Shown here piece by piece: positions 50,374-58,282 of a stretch of DNA of 64,000 nt. A model generated the notes under the pieces. That model saw only the letters and a list, made by a program, of their open reading frames with translations, ran no database searches and was not told the DNA's origin. Location of the stretch: contig CALRIU020000004.1 of NCBI GenBank assembly GCA_943362175.1, positions 62,001 to 126,000 of the forward strand, written 5' to 3'. Position 1 is the first letter of the stretch, and every line of letters starts with the position of its first letter. The position numbers were made by a program, and so were the translations under genes. Origin of the DNA: UBA4416 sp943362175 (GTDB lineage Bacteria; Bacteroidota; Bacteroidia; B-17B0; Aurantibacillaceae).

Positions 50374-51486
50374 TCAGGATTGGTTCTCAGGGATCGACGA
50401 CCTGTAAAAATCGCCGGTGGCCCAGGTGCCGTTCTTGAAGTTTTTGCCGTACTTCATTTTCTTGATCAGGTACTTCAAGGAAAAGGGAAGCATATAGTAA
50501 GTATTGGGAAGAATAATCTTATTGAAACGGAACCTGCCCAGGTCATACAGGTTCTTCGGGCTTATATAGGAAACCCGTTTGCAGCCCTCGGCTTCGTAGC
50601 CACTGCTTAGCGCGGTTTTTTCGCAAATGCTCCAGATGGTATTATTGTCTTCGGGGCTCAGCTCTTTTTTCCAGATACCTACTTTTTCTGTGCTCACCTT
50701 TTGAGTTAAGCCTTCGTGGTACATCGATAAATGCTGTTTGACGGTATCGCCGACCAGCTCCGCCCTTTTGATCTCCTCTTTGAATTTCTGATCGTAGTCC
50801 AGCATTTTCGGAGTGTAGGGCACACTTAAAAAATCAGAAATGAGCTTCAGCGTTTCTTCCGGGGCGCTCACCAGGTCTTCGTATTTTACCCGGATGTAAC
50901 GGTCGGGAGAAATGCCCTCTATTTTCTCATAAAGCTTGGCATACTCATAGTTCCAGGTTTTCGCAAAGAACAGCACGCTCTCGCGTTTCTTTTTCTTCAC
51001 GGCCCGCTTCAGCTTGATAAGCACATTGTCGCGCGGATCGCGCAACAGGATGATGAACTTACTTTGTGGATACCAGGTGGCTACATCGTCGAGGAAATAA
51101 TGGAACTTCAGCTCCTTATCCACAATCGTCGTTACCTGCGATTTGTCCTTGTTGGGAAAAAAAGCAAAGTAAGCCAGCTTAATCGCCGTTTCGCCCGTGA
51201 GGATGGCTTTATGCTCGGTCAGTAATTTGATGAGGTCGTCGCTTTTGCCAAACTGGGGCTCCAGCTTCCCTTCACTGAATAAATAGAAATCATAACAGAA
51301 CCCGGAGATGGTCGTGTCATCCCAGTTGGTCACATCCTTGTATTTCGGATAAAGGTTATAGGCAAAAGGCTCTTCGGAAACGGAAATAATTCCGGGATGC
51401 ATATTAAGCATAGAACTCAGTAAGGTGCTTCCGGTGCGCCCGGTAGACAGGATAAAATTGAGTGATGTATGCCTGATATCAATCAT
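50374..51486 (-). CDS. Sulfotransferase family protein
   Basis: 370 aa, close paralogue of 49035-50156. PAPS loop FILSTGRTGSTLLSSMLN, GIISVSEEPFAYNLYPKY, 3'-phosphate motif FIILLRDPRDNVLIKL, VKYEDLVSAPEETLK. The same aromatic and basic C-terminal end is present. Its start lies 3 bp after the SET-domain gene stop, so it is probably transcribed with that gene. Confidence 0.88.
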   Translation of the reverse strand: MIDIRHTSLNFILSTGRTGSTLLSSMLNMHPGIISVSEEPFAYNLYPKYKDVTNWDDTTISGFCYDFYLFSEGKLEPQFGKSDDLIKLLTEHKAILTGETAIKLAYFAFFPNKDKSQVTTIVDKELKFHYFLDDVATWYPQSKFIILLRDPRDNVLIKLKRAVKKKKRESVLFFAKTWNYEYAKLYEKIEGISPDRYIRVKYEDLVSAPEETLKLISDFLSVPYTPKMLDYDQKFKEEIKRAELVGDTVKQHLSMYHEGLTQKVSTEKVGIWKKELSPEDNNTIWSICEKTALSSGYEAEGCKRVSYISPKNLYDLGRFRFNKIILPNTYYMLPFSLKYLIKKMKYGKNFKNGTWATGDFYRSSIPENQS

Positions 51487-51489
51487 GAA

Positions 51490-51906
51490 TTATCGTTTGC
51501 CCCGGCCGATACTGATATTGTACCGGATGCAATCCCAATATTCTTTGGAATAGCTCACAAAGATCTCGGCGCCTGCGGGAATATCTTTCGTGGATACAAT
51601 AAAGCACTTGTCGCCATCGATTTCATACACCGAATTGTTGGTCAGGCCCTTTACCCTTCCTAGTCCTGCGGCGTCATTGGCGTAGCGTGCTTTGTGCTGC
51701 GGTGTAGGGTAAGCATCGATGCAATTTTTTTTGTTGATGAAAAATAAGTAACCGTCCTCGTCTCTCTCCACACGTTTTTCGTATTCTTTCCAGTCGATGA
51801 TCTCGCCTTTGTACTCGATGATCCTGGTTCCTTTTTTAATGGGGGTTGTTGTAAATAAACCTTTGCCGGAGTTAGGTAATTGGGACGTTTTTACAAGAAG
51901 TGCCAT
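51490..51906 (-). CDS. SET-domain protein (lysine methyltransferase-like)
   Basis: 138 aa from ATG 51906 (MALLVKTSQLPNSGKGLFTT), the usual start of compact bacterial SET proteins; the frame extends to 51990 but without homology. SAM/lysine-channel motifs are visible: GKGLFTTTPIKKGTRIIEY, RYANDAAG (the NHS position reads ND, a variant known in small SET proteins) and EIFVSYSKEYW. Protein lysine methylation is the family reaction; substrate unknown. The preceding TlpA gene stop is 86 bp upstream. Confidence 0.82.
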   Translation of the reverse strand: MALLVKTSQLPNSGKGLFTTTPIKKGTRIIEYKGEIIDWKEYEKRVERDEDGYLFFINKKNCIDAYPTPQHKARYANDAAGLGRVKGLTNNSVYEIDGDKCFIVSTKDIPAGAEIFVSYSKEYWDCIRYNISIGRGKR

Positions 51907-51992
51907 AGTTTGTCGTAAATATAAGGTATGTTTATGTTGGTATTTAAAATTCAGTTTTTCTACAGTTTTAAAGGGAGAAGGGAAGGCCACTC

Positions 51993-52469
51993 TTATTTTT
52001 TCAGCTCTTCCTCCAGCAAATCAAATGTTACTTTTTTCTCAAAGAACACGAATTTTTGCTTGTTTTTTGAAGTGATGATGGTGGCGGGAATGGCCCCGCT
52101 CCATTGCGGGCAGATCCGGTCGATGAAGTCGTTGCCGTTGCTTTCATCCAGCAGGATCGCCTCGCTGGAATACGTGTTTTTTTGAAGGAAAGGGATCAGC
52201 CGTTTGTGAAGGTCTTCTTTGAAATCAAGGCTTACCAGGAGCACTTTGACGGGGCCTTTCCCATAAGCCAGGTTGAAGCGCTCGAACTCCGGAAGCTCCG
52301 CCACGCAGGGCTTGCACCAGGTAGCCCAGAAATTCACGATGTAGGTTGTGTCGCTGTGGTTATAGATGCGTTTCAGAAGCTCGCTTGTTTTATACACGCT
52401 CACCTTTTGGGCCGTCACCGGAAAGCCAAGCAGGCAGAATACGCTTACCGTTATCAGGCTCTTAATCAT
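51993..52469 (-). CDS. TlpA-like thioredoxin-fold protein
   Basis: 158 aa with a signal peptide (MIKSLITVSVFCLLGFPVTA). The redox centre is FWATWCKPC (Cys52, Cys55), followed by VAELPEFERFN, typical of TlpA/ResA thiol oxidoreductases in the periplasm. Its 5' end overlaps the SCO gene by 8 bp, which fits a joint role in copper-site assembly of cytochrome oxidase: the thioredoxin keeps SCO/CuA cysteines reduced. Context-based inference. Confidence 0.87.
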   Translation of the reverse strand: MIKSLITVSVFCLLGFPVTAQKVSVYKTSELLKRIYNHSDTTYIVNFWATWCKPCVAELPEFERFNLAYGKGPVKVLLVSLDFKEDLHKRLIPFLQKNTYSSEAILLDESNGNDFIDRICPQWSGAIPATIITSKNKQKFVFFEKKVTFDLLEEELKK

Positions 52470-53136
52470 TGGCAGCCTGTTTTTCTTTATAGCGGTACTC
52501 TTCCAGCAATACTTCCATGTCGGTAATCAGCCGCGATACCTCGAGGCTGTCTGTCCCGTCGTAAAAACCGCGGAGCCGCCGTTCTTTGTCTACCAAAGCA
52601 AAATTCTGGGTATGGATAAAATCATCTTCGTCACCGTTGCCTTCTTCCGAATTCAGCAGGTAGCTTTTTCGCGCCATTTCGTACAGGTGTTTTTTATCTC
52701 CTGTGAGAAACAGCCACTGCTTGTCGTTTACGCCATGCATCCTGGCATAATCCATCAATACGTGTACCGAGTCCTCTTCGGGCTCTACCGTATGTGACAG
52801 GATCAGCACATTTTTATTGTTATGAAACTTCTGATAGACACGCTCCAGCTGGTTGCTCATAATGGGGCAGATAGATTGGCAGGTGGTGAAGAAAAAATCA
52901 GTCACGTAAATTTTTCCTTTTACGGTTTCTTCCGTCACGGTTTCGTTATACTGGTCCACAAATAAAAAGGGCTTCACCGTGTGATAGGTCGTATCACCGG
53001 TTTTGAAGCTTCTCTTTTTTCCGAAGTAAGCCAGTGTTCTTAAAGGTTTTTCTTCCTGCCGGTTCAAAAAATACCAGGCGGTAAAAGCGGCGGGGATCAG
53101 TAATAATAGCCAATAATAACTACCTTTAAATTTCAT
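52462..53136 (-). CDS. SCO1/SenC-family copper chaperone
   Basis: 224 aa with one N-terminal membrane anchor (YYWLLLLIPAAFTAWYF). Copper site: Cys86 and Cys90 in TTCQSICP and a distal His in DFIHTQNFALVD. Family members deliver copper to the CuA centre of cytochrome c oxidase. The start lies 12 bp from the divergent channel gene, and its promoter sits inside that gene's first codons. Confidence 0.9.
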   Translation of the reverse strand: MKFKGSYYWLLLLIPAAFTAWYFLNRQEEKPLRTLAYFGKKRSFKTGDTTYHTVKPFLFVDQYNETVTEETVKGKIYVTDFFFTTCQSICPIMSNQLERVYQKFHNNKNVLILSHTVEPEEDSVHVLMDYARMHGVNDKQWLFLTGDKKHLYEMARKSYLLNSEEGNGDEDDFIHTQNFALVDKERRLRGFYDGTDSLEVSRLITDMEVLLEEYRYKEKQAAND

Positions 53137-53140
53137 TTGA

Positions 53141-53170
53141 CAAAGGTATGATTAAAGAGGGCTTAAACAA
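53141..53170 (-). promoter_or_regulatory. Promoter of the SCO/TlpA operon (leaderless arrangement)
   Basis: Minus strand: TTG (53170-53168), 19 nt, TACCTTTG (53148-53141), an exact consensus. ATG 53136 follows after four bases, so the transcript should start within a base or two of the start codon. The promoter overlaps the first eight codons of the potassium channel gene. Confidence 0.78.
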
Positions 53171-54089
53171 TAAAAAAAAGGAGGAAGCGGAATTGGGTTT
53201 CGGGAGCAAATCCTATAGAGAATCCGTCCGTTTCCTGAACCGCGACGGCTCGGTCAATGTGAAGCGGCGAGGCGCCAAAAACCAGATCGGCTTCGATATT
53301 TACCATTGGCTCGTTTCTATCACCTGGACGAGGTTTATCTTCCTCGTATTTGCCAGCTATATTGCGGTTAATACGCTGTTTGCGCTGATTTACTTTGCGC
53401 TTGGCGCTTCCAAATTCGGTGGGCTGGACAGCGCAGGCGACTCCTCCCATTTTACCAATTTGTTTTTCTTTAGTGCGCAAACCCTTACTACGGTTGGCTA
53501 CGGCCACGTGTATCCCATTCATCCTTCCTCCAATACGGTATCGGCCATCGAATCCATGCTCGGCCTCATGGGGTTTGCGCTGGTGACAGGCTTGCTGTAT
53601 GGGCGTTTCTCCAAGCCCAAAGCCGATATCGCCTATAGCAACGAGGCTGTTATTGCTCCGTATAAGGAGGTAACCGGTTTTATGTTCCGCATTGCCAACC
53701 GGAAACAAAACGAGCTCATCGAAGTGGAATGCAAATTGGGCGTGAGCTACAACGATCCGGTGAGCGGTCGGAGAAACTTTTATTTCCTGGAGCTGGAAAG
53801 GAACGGCATTAATTTTTTACCGCTCAGCTGGACCATCGTTCATCCTATCGACGACAAGAGTCCCTTGTTTGGCCTGAGTGAGCAGGAGCTGAGGAAAGGA
53901 GATGTGGAATTTGTGATCCTCGTCAAAGCCATCAACGATACCTACTTCCAGTCGGTATACTCACGCATGTCGTACAAAGCCAAAGAAATTGTCTGGAATG
54001 CTAAATTCATTCCTGTGCCGCAGGAGCCTCATGCCAACGGAAGTATTTCCATCAACCTGAAAGATCTGAATGCGTATCAAAAGCTGTAA
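53148..54089 (+). CDS. KirBac-type inward rectifier potassium channel
   Basis: 313 aa. Two membrane helices (about 58-80 and 133-152) flank a pore loop with the selectivity filter TVGYG (TLTTVGYGHVYP). The slide-helix region YHWLVSITWTRF precedes helix 1, and a C-terminal cytoplasmic Ig-like Kir domain follows (IANRKQNELIEVECKLGVSY, LPLSWTIVHPIDDKSPLFGL). Tetrameric inner-membrane K+ channel. Start ATG 53148; TACCTTTA at 53121-53128 is a possible -7 box with a 16-nt leader. Confidence 0.93.
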   Translation: MIKEGLNNKKKEEAELGFGSKSYRESVRFLNRDGSVNVKRRGAKNQIGFDIYHWLVSITWTRFIFLVFASYIAVNTLFALIYFALGASKFGGLDSAGDSSHFTNLFFFSAQTLTTVGYGHVYPIHPSSNTVSAIESMLGLMGFALVTGLLYGRFSKPKADIAYSNEAVIAPYKEVTGFMFRIANRKQNELIEVECKLGVSYNDPVSGRRNFYFLELERNGINFLPLSWTIVHPIDDKSPLFGLSEQELRKGDVEFVILVKAINDTYFQSVYSRMSYKAKEIVWNAKFIPVPQEPHANGSISINLKDLNAYQKL

Positions 54090-54139
54090 TGGAACTGACA
54101 GGTACTCCAACTTTAATTGGCGATAGTACTCCAGAAACT

Positions 54140-54177
54140 AAAAAAGCGACGTTATCCTCATAACGCCGCTTTTTTTA
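54140..54177. terminator. Bidirectional terminator between channel gene and pyrG
   Basis: AAAAAGCG-A-CGTTAT (54141-54155), loop CCTC, ATAACG-C-CGCTTTTT (54160-54174), one internal mismatch, with A-run and T-run on the two sides. Serves the converging channel and pyrG genes. Confidence 0.88.
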
Positions 54178-54192
54178 TATTCAGCCAACATC

Positions 54193-55797
54193 TTATTTTC
54201 CTAAGCTCGCTTTCACAAAGCTTACGAACAAAGGATGCGGGTTTTCCACGGTGCTCTTGTATTCCGGGTGAAACTGCACGCCGATAAAGAAAGGATGTGA
54301 AGGAAGCTCGACAATCTCCGCCAGGCCGGCATCAGGATTTACCCCGGAAATAACCATGCCTGCATTTTTGAAATCTTTCGTGTATTCCGGGTTGAACTCA
54401 TAACGGTGCCTGTGGCGCTCGTTGATATCCGACTTTCCATAAATAGAGTAGGCGAGTGTGCCTTCCTCGATGTGGCAGGGATAAGAGCCCAGGCGCATGG
54501 TTCCGCCCATGTGCGAAATATTTTTCTGGGCTTCCAGCAGGTCAATCACCGGATTTGTGGTGGCAGGGCTCATTTCGCGGCTGTGCGCATCTTTTAAGCC
54601 CAACACGTTTCTGGCAAATTCAATTACGGCACATTGCATGCCCAGGCAGATTCCCAGGAAAGGAATGTTTTTCGTTCGGGCGTATTGGATGGTAATGATC
54701 TTCCCGTCGATGCCCCTGTTTCCAAAGCCCGGAGCGACCAGAATACCCTGGAGGTTTTTCAGTTTTTCATCCACATTGCTTTCATTCAGCTCATCGCTGT
54801 GAATCCACTCCAGCTTTACTTTGCAATCGTTTACAGCGCCTGCATGGATAAAGGCTTCCGCGATGGATTTATAAGACTCTTTCAGCTCCACGTACTTTCC
54901 TACGAGGCCGATCGTCACTTCACGTTTCGGGTGCTCCAGCTTTTCCAGGAAATTATTCCATTTTTTCAGCTTCAGCTCTGCGGGCATCTCCACGTGCAGT
55001 TTCTTCAACACGATCTTATCCAGCTCTTCCTTCTCCATCAATAAAGGCACCTGGTAGATGGTCGGAGCATCCAGCGCTTCGATCACCGCTTCCGGCGATA
55101 CGTTGCAGAACAAGGCTATCTTCCGGCGGATGTCTTTATTAATCGGGTGCTCGGAACGGCATACGAGGATGTCGGGCTGTACACCGTACTCCAGTAATAG
55201 TTTCACCGAGTGTTGTGTCGGTTTCGTTTTTAATTCACCGGAAGTAGCCAGATACGGCAGGAGTGTTAGGTGTACCACGGTGCAGTCGTCGCCCAGCTCC
55301 CATTTCAACTGGCGAACCGCCTCGATGTAAGGAAGCGATTCGATATCGCCTACGGTTCCGCCGATTTCGGTGATGACAAATTGGTACTGCCCTGTTTTTC
55401 CAAGCAGCTTAATACGGTTTTTGATCTCGTCGGTAATGTGGGGGATTACCTGTACGGTTTTCCCGAGGAACTCGCCCTTACGCTCTTTCTCGATCACGGA
55501 TTGGTAGATGCGCCCCGTAGTGACGTTATTGGCCTGTGAAGTGGCCACGTTCAGGAAGCGCTCGTAATGCCCGAGGTCGAGATCGGTTTCTGCGCCGTCT
55601 TCCGTCACGTAGCATTCGCCATGTTCATAAGGATTAAGAGTTCCCGGATCGATGTTGATATAGGGATCCAGTTTTTGAATGGTCACGGTAAAGCCCCTTG
55701 CCTGTAGCAATTTGGCCAGTGACGCTGCGATAATTCCTTTTCCGAGAGATGATGTTACCCCGCCGGTAACAAAGATGTATTTGGTGTTAGTAGACAT
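54193..55797 (-). CDS. pyrG: CTP synthase
   Basis: 534 aa, full length. Makes CTP from UTP, ATP and glutamine. N-terminal synthase domain (KYIFVTGGVTSSLGKGIIAA, DPYINIDPGTLNPYEHGE) and C-terminal class I glutamine amidotransferase domain with the nucleophile Cys in FLGICLGMQCAVIEFARN and the His/Glu pair in GVQFHPEYKSTVENP. The start codon lies in a hairpin directly next to the promoter (see 55795-55819), a possible control point. Confidence 0.97.
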   Translation of the reverse strand: MSTNTKYIFVTGGVTSSLGKGIIAASLAKLLQARGFTVTIQKLDPYINIDPGTLNPYEHGECYVTEDGAETDLDLGHYERFLNVATSQANNVTTGRIYQSVIEKERKGEFLGKTVQVIPHITDEIKNRIKLLGKTGQYQFVITEIGGTVGDIESLPYIEAVRQLKWELGDDCTVVHLTLLPYLATSGELKTKPTQHSVKLLLEYGVQPDILVCRSEHPINKDIRRKIALFCNVSPEAVIEALDAPTIYQVPLLMEKEELDKIVLKKLHVEMPAELKLKKWNNFLEKLEHPKREVTIGLVGKYVELKESYKSIAEAFIHAGAVNDCKVKLEWIHSDELNESNVDEKLKNLQGILVAPGFGNRGIDGKIITIQYARTKNIPFLGICLGMQCAVIEFARNVLGLKDAHSREMSPATTNPVIDLLEAQKNISHMGGTMRLGSYPCHIEEGTLAYSIYGKSDINERHRHRYEFNPEYTKDFKNAGMVISGVNPDAGLAEIVELPSHPFFIGVQFHPEYKSTVENPHPLFVSFVKASLGK

Positions 55798-55819
55798 ACA
55801 GTTTTTTATAAACTGTATG
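55795..55819 (-). promoter_or_regulatory. Perfect hairpin/palindrome containing the pyrG start codon
   Basis: CATACAGTTT (minus strand, 55819-55810), loop ATAAA, AAACTGTATG (55804-55795): a perfect 10-bp stem. The last ATG is the pyrG start codon. It directly abuts the -7 box. It could hide the start codon in mRNA or be a protein-binding operator. Confidence 0.75.
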
Positions 55820-55827
55820 CAAAGATA
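55820..55827 (-). promoter_or_regulatory. Promoter -7 element of pyrG
   Basis: TATCTTTG, exact consensus; no TTG is seen 18-20 nt upstream, so activity may depend on other elements. The predicted start near 55816 is inside the upstream arm of the hairpin. Confidence 0.65.
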
Positions 55828-55953
55828 AGTTATTTTTTTGGAATAGAGAGAATGGGTTTATCAGCATTTTACCCACATTGGACTAATTTATCGTGAGGAT
55901 GTATTGAGATAAGTAAATAGTTACTTCGGGTGTCCGGGCAGGTTTAAATGGTT

Positions 55954-56107
55954 TGGGCGTGCCTCCGCGAAGAGGCAGCGGAGTCGTGCTCTATACTCAT
56001 CCTGGCCCATCAAGCCACTGGCTTGCTGTCCTGCTTCCATCTTTTGCCGGACACTGAGCGGAGTCGAAGTGCCAGGCAAAAGGATTTTCGCTTCCATCAC
56101 TCACGCG
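55954..56107 (+). repeat. Structured intergenic element (candidate multi-copy RNA/repeat)
   Basis: Begins GGGCGTGCCTC and ends CTTCCATCACTCACGC, with three successive hairpins: GCCTC/GAGGC (55961-55976), CAAGCC/GGCTTG (56011-56025) and CTTTTGCC/GGCAAAAG (56041-56082), the last enclosing the dispersed CACTGAGCGGAGTCGAAGTG repeat. Elements with these end sequences recur in Bacteroidota intergenic DNA from memory. It fills the 400-bp gap between pyrG and the DinB-like gene. Confidence 0.5.
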
Positions 56108-56199
56108 TACTATCCGGCCCGGCGAGCGCTTTCGCATCCTATTGCTTTATGAATGCTTTTATAACGATTAGGCTCTAAACTACAGAAAAATCAAAGGGT

Positions 56200-56793
56200 T
56201 TACTTCAACTTATTCAGCTCATCATCCGTAAAGTTCTTAATAGACTTTTCCTTCGAGAACTTATCCGAGTTGTAATCCTTCGATTTGTTCTTTGGAATGG
56301 AAAGGCTTGTCCATTCGCCTTTCTTGAGCATCTTGGCATAAAACACAATTTGCCCCACATGATAAGGATAGTGCGCCAGCTGCCGGTTGATGGCTTCCAT
56401 CACGGTGTGCCCTTCGTTGCGGATGTAAACGATCTGCGCCAGGTGGTCCGGTGTCAGCTCGTCCAGCGCTTTGAACAGGCAGTTCCAGCCCTCGTTCCAC
56501 CGGTTTAAAAGATCAGCTTTCTGTTCTTCCACACTGAGCGTAGTCAGATTGTCCTCAAATTCCGCATCCCTGTTGCGCCATTCCTTTTCCCCGTCGCTTG
56601 TCAGAAAATCCGTCCAACGCGAGAGCATATTGCCATGCAGGTGTTTGACGATTACCGCAATGCTGTTGGTGTCTTCGTTGGCGGAATAGAAGAGCTGTGC
56701 AGGCTCCAGCTGGTCCATTGCTTTATCGCCCAGGGTTTTGTAGTATAGAAATTGTTTCCTGGCGCTGCTTAAAAAGGCTTCTGTTGCATTCAT
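56200..56793 (-). CDS. DinB-like / DUF1572 family protein
   Basis: 197 aa four-helix-bundle protein of the DinB/YfiT superfamily. Metal-ligand His candidates lie in IVKHLHGNMLSRWTDF and LAHYPYHVGQIVFYAKML, the DUF1572 pattern. Members are metal-dependent thiol transferases or of unknown function; no substrate can be assigned. The -7 box TATCTTTG at 56811-56818 (minus) gives a short leader; no -33 TTG. Confidence 0.82.
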   Translation of the reverse strand: MNATEAFLSSARKQFLYYKTLGDKAMDQLEPAQLFYSANEDTNSIAVIVKHLHGNMLSRWTDFLTSDGEKEWRNRDAEFEDNLTTLSVEEQKADLLNRWNEGWNCLFKALDELTPDHLAQIVYIRNEGHTVMEAINRQLAHYPYHVGQIVFYAKMLKKGEWTSLSIPKNKSKDYNSDKFSKEKSIKNFTDDELNKLK

Positions 56794-56810
56794 CGCTCAA
56801 TAGGCTTATT

Positions 56811-56818
56811 CAAAGATA
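56811..56818 (-). promoter_or_regulatory. Promoter -7 element of the DinB-like gene
   Basis: TATCTTTG on the minus strand, preceded directly by an overlapping TATCTTTA. Leader about 14 nt to ATG 56793. No TTG at -33. Confidence 0.45.
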
Positions 56819-56845
56819 AAGATAAGGTATTTCCGGGCAGACGCA

Positions 56846-58135
56846 TTATTCAACGATCACTTTTTCATACTCCGCAAACTCATTATACATCACATACACA
56901 TAATACACGCCCGGTGCCAGCTTTTTACCGGTATTGAAACGGTGAATGCCTTGTTCCCGCTCTCCTATCTCTTCATGGATCAAGGTAGCCCGGGCATCGT
57001 AGATCTTCACGCCGTACATGGTTTTATGAGGTAGCTCAAGCTTGTAATAAATGTCGCCTTTGGCGGGATTAGGATGAACAGAGAGCCATTTTGGATGCTC
57101 CTGTTGTGCGATGGACTTTACAGGCACAGAGCCGCCAAGCTTATAGACAATGTTCGATGAGAAATAGGCCGTGGTAGCATTGACCTTCTGGAAGCGGTTA
57201 AAAGCATTATAACCCGGGTAATTTGTGAGCTTGGTCCAGCTGTTTCCGCCATCTGTCGTCCCGAAAAACTCCGTGCTTCCGATCCAGCCCCTTTGCGTAT
57301 CCATAAAGCCAATACCCTGCAGGTAATTGGAGCGTGGAGCGGATTTTACAATCCAGCTGTTCCCGCCGTCTGTGCTCTTCAGGAAAAAATTAGTTGTAGT
57401 GTCATTAAAAGCGGCCACGGCCGATTCTATACAGGCAAACCAGTTCTGCCCGTCGAGGTTCTGGATCTTCCATAAGCGCTCGCCCGGCCCATTGCTCGTA
57501 AATACTTTGGTCCATGTGCTTCCGCCATCCGTTGTTTTCAGGATCACCGCACCTTCTGCGTTCACGTTGCTTTCACCCGTGACATAACCGTTGTTGGCAT
57601 CGGTAAACTGGACATCGATCAGGTTTTTCGCATAAGCCGACATATTGATGTAAGTCCATGTGTTTCCTCCATCCACAGATTTGATGACATAGGCGGGAGA
57701 GGCCCATACGCCCACCGCATAGGTGATGCTTGTGTTCACGCAGCAAATTCCGCAAATGCCGGAATTGCTCCCGGTGATTGCACTGGAAATATTGGTCCAG
57801 TTGGCGCCGCCATCGGTTGTTTTATAAAAGACCGTTGTACCGCTTTGCCCAAGTCCACCGGCATAACCGATGTTTTTATCGGCAAACTCAATACTTCTCA
57901 TGTAGGTATTGATGCTTTTTTGAGTTTGCCAGGTAGCGCCACCATCGGTGGTGTGAAAGATCCGGCCGGCGCCCAACAGGGTGCCTACCGCCCATCCGGT
58001 ATCCGGCGATACGAAATAAATATCGTCATAGCGGTCTGTTTGTACGGAAGCGGTCGGGATCCAGGTAGTTTGCGAAAAGAGCGAATGACCGAGTGCGGTC
58101 GCGAGGAAAAAGAATAGAAATTTAGTCATAGCCAT
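56846..58135 (-). CDS. Secreted YCF48/BNR-like repeat protein with T9SS type A sorting domain
   Basis: 429 aa. Signal peptide (FLFFFLATALGHSLFSQ). Residues about 25-340 hold six to seven blades with TTDGGATW/TWTKV signatures (FHTTDGGATWQ, KTTDGGANWTN, KSVDGGNTWTY, KSTDGGNSWIV, FGTTDGGNSWTKL), a YCF48/sortilin-type beta-propeller. The C-terminal 75 residues (LSVHPNPAKGDIYYKLEL, later LAPGVYYVYVMY) form a type A T9SS sorting domain. Exported to the surface; ligand unknown. ATG 58135 or 58129 could start translation. Confidence 0.88.
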   Translation of the reverse strand: MAMTKFLFFFLATALGHSLFSQTTWIPTASVQTDRYDDIYFVSPDTGWAVGTLLGAGRIFHTTDGGATWQTQKSINTYMRSIEFADKNIGYAGGLGQSGTTVFYKTTDGGANWTNISSAITGSNSGICGICCVNTSITYAVGVWASPAYVIKSVDGGNTWTYINMSAYAKNLIDVQFTDANNGYVTGESNVNAEGAVILKTTDGGSTWTKVFTSNGPGERLWKIQNLDGQNWFACIESAVAAFNDTTTNFFLKSTDGGNSWIVKSAPRSNYLQGIGFMDTQRGWIGSTEFFGTTDGGNSWTKLTNYPGYNAFNRFQKVNATTAYFSSNIVYKLGGSVPVKSIAQQEHPKWLSVHPNPAKGDIYYKLELPHKTMYGVKIYDARATLIHEEIGEREQGIHRFNTGKKLAPGVYYVYVMYNEFAEYEKVIVE

Positions 58136-58282
58136 GTGTTTCAGATATTCTGCAATATCGTAACAGGAAGTGATAAAAACTATTCCTGACTGATAACTGG
58201 TCGGGATTACATAATAAATGGCCGGGTAAATGGAATAATTGGTTCAGGCTTTTTTATCGGGCTCTGTAAACGGTGATCCAGC

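Noticed and set aside
56520..56560. CACTGAGCGTAGTC stretch as another dispersed repeat
   Set aside because: It is inside the DinB-like coding sequence in a normal position for the family and lacks the paired arms.
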